Shown here: positions 62,293 through 64,000 of the stretch, in pieces
Layout of the letters: every line of letters starts with the position of its first letter
Numbering within the stretch: the stretch's first letter is position 1
Assembly: GCF_023276435.1 (NCBI RefSeq)
Contig: NZ_JALLPO010000039.1
Location: 32,876-96,875 of the forward strand
DNA length: 64,000 bases
Source: Sphaerisporangium perillae
GTDB lineage: Bacteria > Actinomycetota > Actinomycetes > Streptosporangiales > Streptosporangiaceae
Direction of reading: 5' to 3'
Translations under genes and position numbers: made by a program
Notes under the pieces: model-generated
The model's database searches: none
What the model saw: only the letters and a program-made list of their open reading frames with translations
Told to the model about the DNA's origin: nothing

Positions 62293-62450
62293 TCGTCTCC
62301 TCCAATGCACAGCAGCAAGTGTGGTGCTTCATGAGCAAAGCTGCGAGGGCAGGAAAGGCTTGGTGCTTTGCCAACCAGTTTGGTTTCGGTGCGCGACTGG
62401 CTGACAGCTCCGCAGCAGCTCAGAGTGGGTGAAGCTTTGCTCGGGAGTCA

Positions 62451-62498
62451 CCGTGACTCCCTCGATTCCCCATCCTGACGGGCACGGAGCGGACACGC
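62451..62498 (+). repeat. Arm-like repeat g, tRNA core lost
   Basis: CCGTGACTCCCTCGATTCCC then GACGGGCACGGAGCGGACAC. The most degenerate copy of the arm unit. The gap 62293-62620 holds nothing else I can support. Confidence 0.5.
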
Positions 62499-62620
62499 CG
62501 TCGAACTGCGACGGTTTACAGCGCGTGACCGTTCCGGCCTGCTCGTAACTTCTGACCTGCGGCGTGACCATGCCGTACGGCACACCGACCCCTAAGATCA
62601 TTCCGCGTATATTCCGCAGG

Positions 62621-63028
62621 CTACGGGCACTTGAGCCACGCGACCAAGGGATAAGATCCACCGCTCGGCATCTTCATCCACCGATAACCGGCCTCAACCC
62701 GGGACCACTTGTTCTCATTGCCCTTGTCCTTCTCGTCCCAAAGACACGAGGGACGACCTCCAACATGATCGCCACCGCTGCTGTCGGTCCACCACACGTT
62801 AGCCGGAAGTAAGGCCGTCACTCCATCATCCGGCTGGAACGAACCCGACCCGTGAATGGTGAGCTGAGCTTGCCCCTCAGCGACGATCAGCGGGACGTTA
62901 CCCAGCGGCAGGAAGCTCGCCACCACGCCACCCACAACCGCCGAGACAAGAATGATCGGCGCCATGAACACCCTACTGACGGTTACACGGCCCGCCTTGG
63001 CGGTGGCCAGGCTTCTGAAGAGAGACAT
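62621..63028 (-). CDS. Small exported or membrane protein of unknown function
   Basis: This 135-aa protein has one hydrophobic helix (VFMAPIILVSAVVGGVVASFLP) followed by an extracytoplasmic domain with WWTDSSGGDHVGG, two Cys (SCLWDEKD and LKCP) and many Trp. The ribosome site is poor, so the start is uncertain. No family is recognised. Confidence 0.5.
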   Translation of the reverse strand: MSLFRSLATAKAGRVTVSRVFMAPIILVSAVVGGVVASFLPLGNVPLIVAEGQAQLTIHGSGSFQPDDGVTALLPANVWWTDSSGGDHVGGRPSCLWDEKDKGNENKWSRVEAGYRWMKMPSGGSYPLVAWLKCP

Positions 63029-63112
63029 AGGCGAACTGTACGGCGCATTCCGAGTAGGGCGGTTGACCTGGGCTTCGGGCTGGCCGTGTCCTGAGGTCCT
63101 GGCCCAAGGCCG

Positions 63113-63310
63113 TCACTCGTCGTCGGTGCGGTAGGGCTTCGGACGCGGGAGAACCACGATAAGCAGAGTTGCGATTGGCCCGAGAAAGAGAGAAAGCAAC
63201 CACCAACCGAAGCCCGAACGCCACTTGCCCTGTGCCAAACCAGCGTTGACCAGGGCGAGAGTGAAATAGAAAGCACCCGCAAGATCATTGTTGCTCACCG
63301 TATTAAGCAT
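63113..63310 (-). CDS. Small two-helix membrane protein
   Basis: This 65-aa protein (MLNTVSNNDLAGAFYFTLAL) has two hydrophobic helices, the second being FGWWLLSLFLGPIATLLIVVL, and an RPKPYR tail. This pattern is common in actinobacterial cargo genes. The start at 63310 excludes the tRNA-derived sequence upstream. Confidence 0.55.
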   Translation of the reverse strand: MLNTVSNNDLAGAFYFTLALVNAGLAQGKWRSGFGWWLLSLFLGPIATLLIVVLPRPKPYRTDDE

Positions 63311-63319
63311 ACGAAGACA

Positions 63320-63340
63320 TCGGGCACGCAACGGGCACGG
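63320..63340 (+). repeat. Left arm-like repeat h before att4
   Basis: TCGGGCACGCAACGGGCACGG, GGGCACG words 11 bp apart, 72 bp before the att4 tRNA piece. Confidence 0.65.
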
Positions 63341-63367
63341 AAGCGAAAAGGGACCGATTAAAGCGAG

Positions 63368-63406
63368 AAACCCAGGTAGGGAAAACCATCCCTGACCTGG
63401 GTTTTC
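63368..63406. terminator. Hairpin behind the att4 tRNA piece
   Basis: AAACCCAGG (63368-63376) pairs with CCTGGGTTT (63396-63404), with an inner AGGG/CCCT stem and T residues after it. It holds the terminator position for a minus-strand tRNA and for plus-strand reads. Confidence 0.65.
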
Positions 63407-63411
63407 TTGTC

Positions 63412-63455
63412 GGTGGAGCCTAGGGGATTCGAACCCCTGACTTCCTGCTTGCAAA
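63412..63455 (-). repeat. att4: 3' half of tRNA-Ala(UGC)
   Basis: The same 44 bases as att1 (anticodon loop to acceptor, T70 kept). To the right the sequence diverges at once after TTGCAAA, which places the crossover in the anticodon loop. Confidence 0.8.
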
Positions 63456-63529
63456 CGGGAGCCAGTCACGACGTAGAGGGCTTCTCCTGCTGGTGACGCG
63501 TGTGAAGGCGGCCGTTGGTGTGCGGTGTT

Positions 63530-63566
63530 GTGCGGCCCTGTTGCTGTACTCGCTGCTGTACAGCAC
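63530..63566 (+). repeat. 37-bp direct repeat, copy 2 (TGCTGTAC type)
   Basis: The partner of 55236-55272. It lies 75 bp right of att4 and so takes the place that the GGCACG-type arm has at the other att copies. The stretch 63567-63895 shows no supported gene. Confidence 0.75.
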
Positions 63567-63895
63567 TGTTATCCGTCGCTCGCCATGAGCACGAGACGTC
63601 ACTGGAGTTGAGCATGTCGGGGACCGAAACAATGCAAGGTCCAGCGACACGATCGTGAGTACGACATGACGTTCGTCTCGCGGATCTTGGGTGCCCGCAG
63701 CCCGCTGCGTGCAGGGGTTCGGACCCGCGCTGTCGTCCTCTTCTGCCGATGAGCGGATGTGCGGTCAGGTAGGACCGGTGATCTTTGCCATTGCCGGGTC
63801 GCTCGGAACGGCGCTGGGGTGAAGCGCAGGAGGCTGGCGCTGAGCACGAACCACAGCATGTCCCAGCCCCCGAGACCTTGCTGGCTAACTCGCCT

Positions 63896-64000
63896 TCAGG
63901 CGGCTAATGCGAGTTCTGCCAGTTCAAGGCGGGCGAGATGGCTAGTTCGACCTCGATCGAGGGGGTGGCTGTTCCACCAGGCGTCCAACCGAATCAGGTT
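63896..64000 (-). CDS. C-terminal end of an unidentified protein, possibly a transposase (5' part outside window)
   Basis: The minus frame open from the window edge reads NLIRLDAWWNSHPLDRGRTS then HLARLELAELALAA and stops at 63896-63898. The Trp/Arg-rich end looks like that of an IS transposase, but the family is not recognised. Confidence 0.45.
   Translation of the reverse strand, partial: NLIRLDAWWNSHPLDRGRTSHLARLELAELALAA

Noticed and set aside
56063..63455. Complete tRNA genes at the four GATTCGAACCCC sites
   Set aside because: Only the 3' halves are present; no D arm or 5' acceptor strand is found to the right of any copy, so they are not called as tRNAs.

Overview
The window looks like chromosomal DNA of a high-GC filamentous actinomycete, probably of the Streptosporangiales (Nonomuraea, Streptosporangium or Actinomadura relatives). 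The reasons are the strong GC bias at third codon positions, many GTG starts, and the order pknB - (converging) pabA/trpG - small membrane protein - class E sortase - crgA - rhomboid - cyclophilin, which is the conserved dnaA/oriC-proximal cell-division neighbourhood of actinobacteria.

Region 1 (1-21.7 kb) is mostly backbone. It holds the PASTA kinase end, the glutamine amidotransferase, sortase E, CrgA, a rhomboid protease, PpiA, a CrtC/AttH-like protein behind a KstR-like operator, a Tat-exported Rieske protein, an AI-2E family permease, two tandem ricin-B lectins, dihydrolipoyl dehydrogenase, a secreted Arg/Asn-rich protein, an ArsR-type regulator, DinB, DUF72, an rRNA-type methyltransferase, DUF418, glutathione peroxidase, a questin-oxidase-like protein and a siderophore-interacting protein. 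Small gene ghosts (ester cyclase, tautomerase, Ldh2 tail) lie between 17.9 and 20.7 kb.

Region 2 (21.7-38.9 kb) is a mosaic of decayed mobile DNA and cargo. It has scraps of RHH, MerR and HAD genes, a frameshifted ankyrin gene, a serine-recombinase stub, a signal-less periplasmic-binding-type protein between two imperfect 78-bp direct repeats, tyrosine-integrase fragments, and a Tn3-type transposase split by a 1.4-kb insert. Two paralogous ECF-sigma/anti-sigma pairs stand head to head and lead into a four-gene export operon (lipoprotein, PG-binding adaptor, ABC ATPase, FtsX-type permease). A Tat-type esterase carries an in-frame amber codon. A 44-bp 3' piece of tRNA-Gly(CCC) marks an old integration site.

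Region 3 (38.9-55.1 kb) looks like a metal-handling island: a His-rich membrane protein, a cysteine-synthase-like enzyme with an MFS exporter, a very large multicopper oxidase (about 1548 aa) with a FixH/YtkA-like partner, and a CaCA-type cation exchanger. Two divergent leaders match the yybP-ykoY Mn2+ riboswitch; one serves the exchanger and the other precedes the wreck of a second exchanger and then a YibE/F protein. A secreted metallophosphoesterase closes the region.

Region 4 (55.2-64 kb) is the most unusual part. Four copies of the 3' half of tRNA-Ala(UGC), all in one orientation, divide it into units of about 2 kb. Each unit starts with an arm-like repeat a fixed 58-59 bp from the tRNA piece (three of four), carries one to three cargo genes, and shows no recombinase. 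One copy was later split by an IS701-family element with a CTAG target duplication. The layout reads as repeated integration of small, recombinase-free cassettes behind an intact tRNA-Ala that should lie to the right of the window.

All assignments are from reading the sequence and its translations; no database search was possible.
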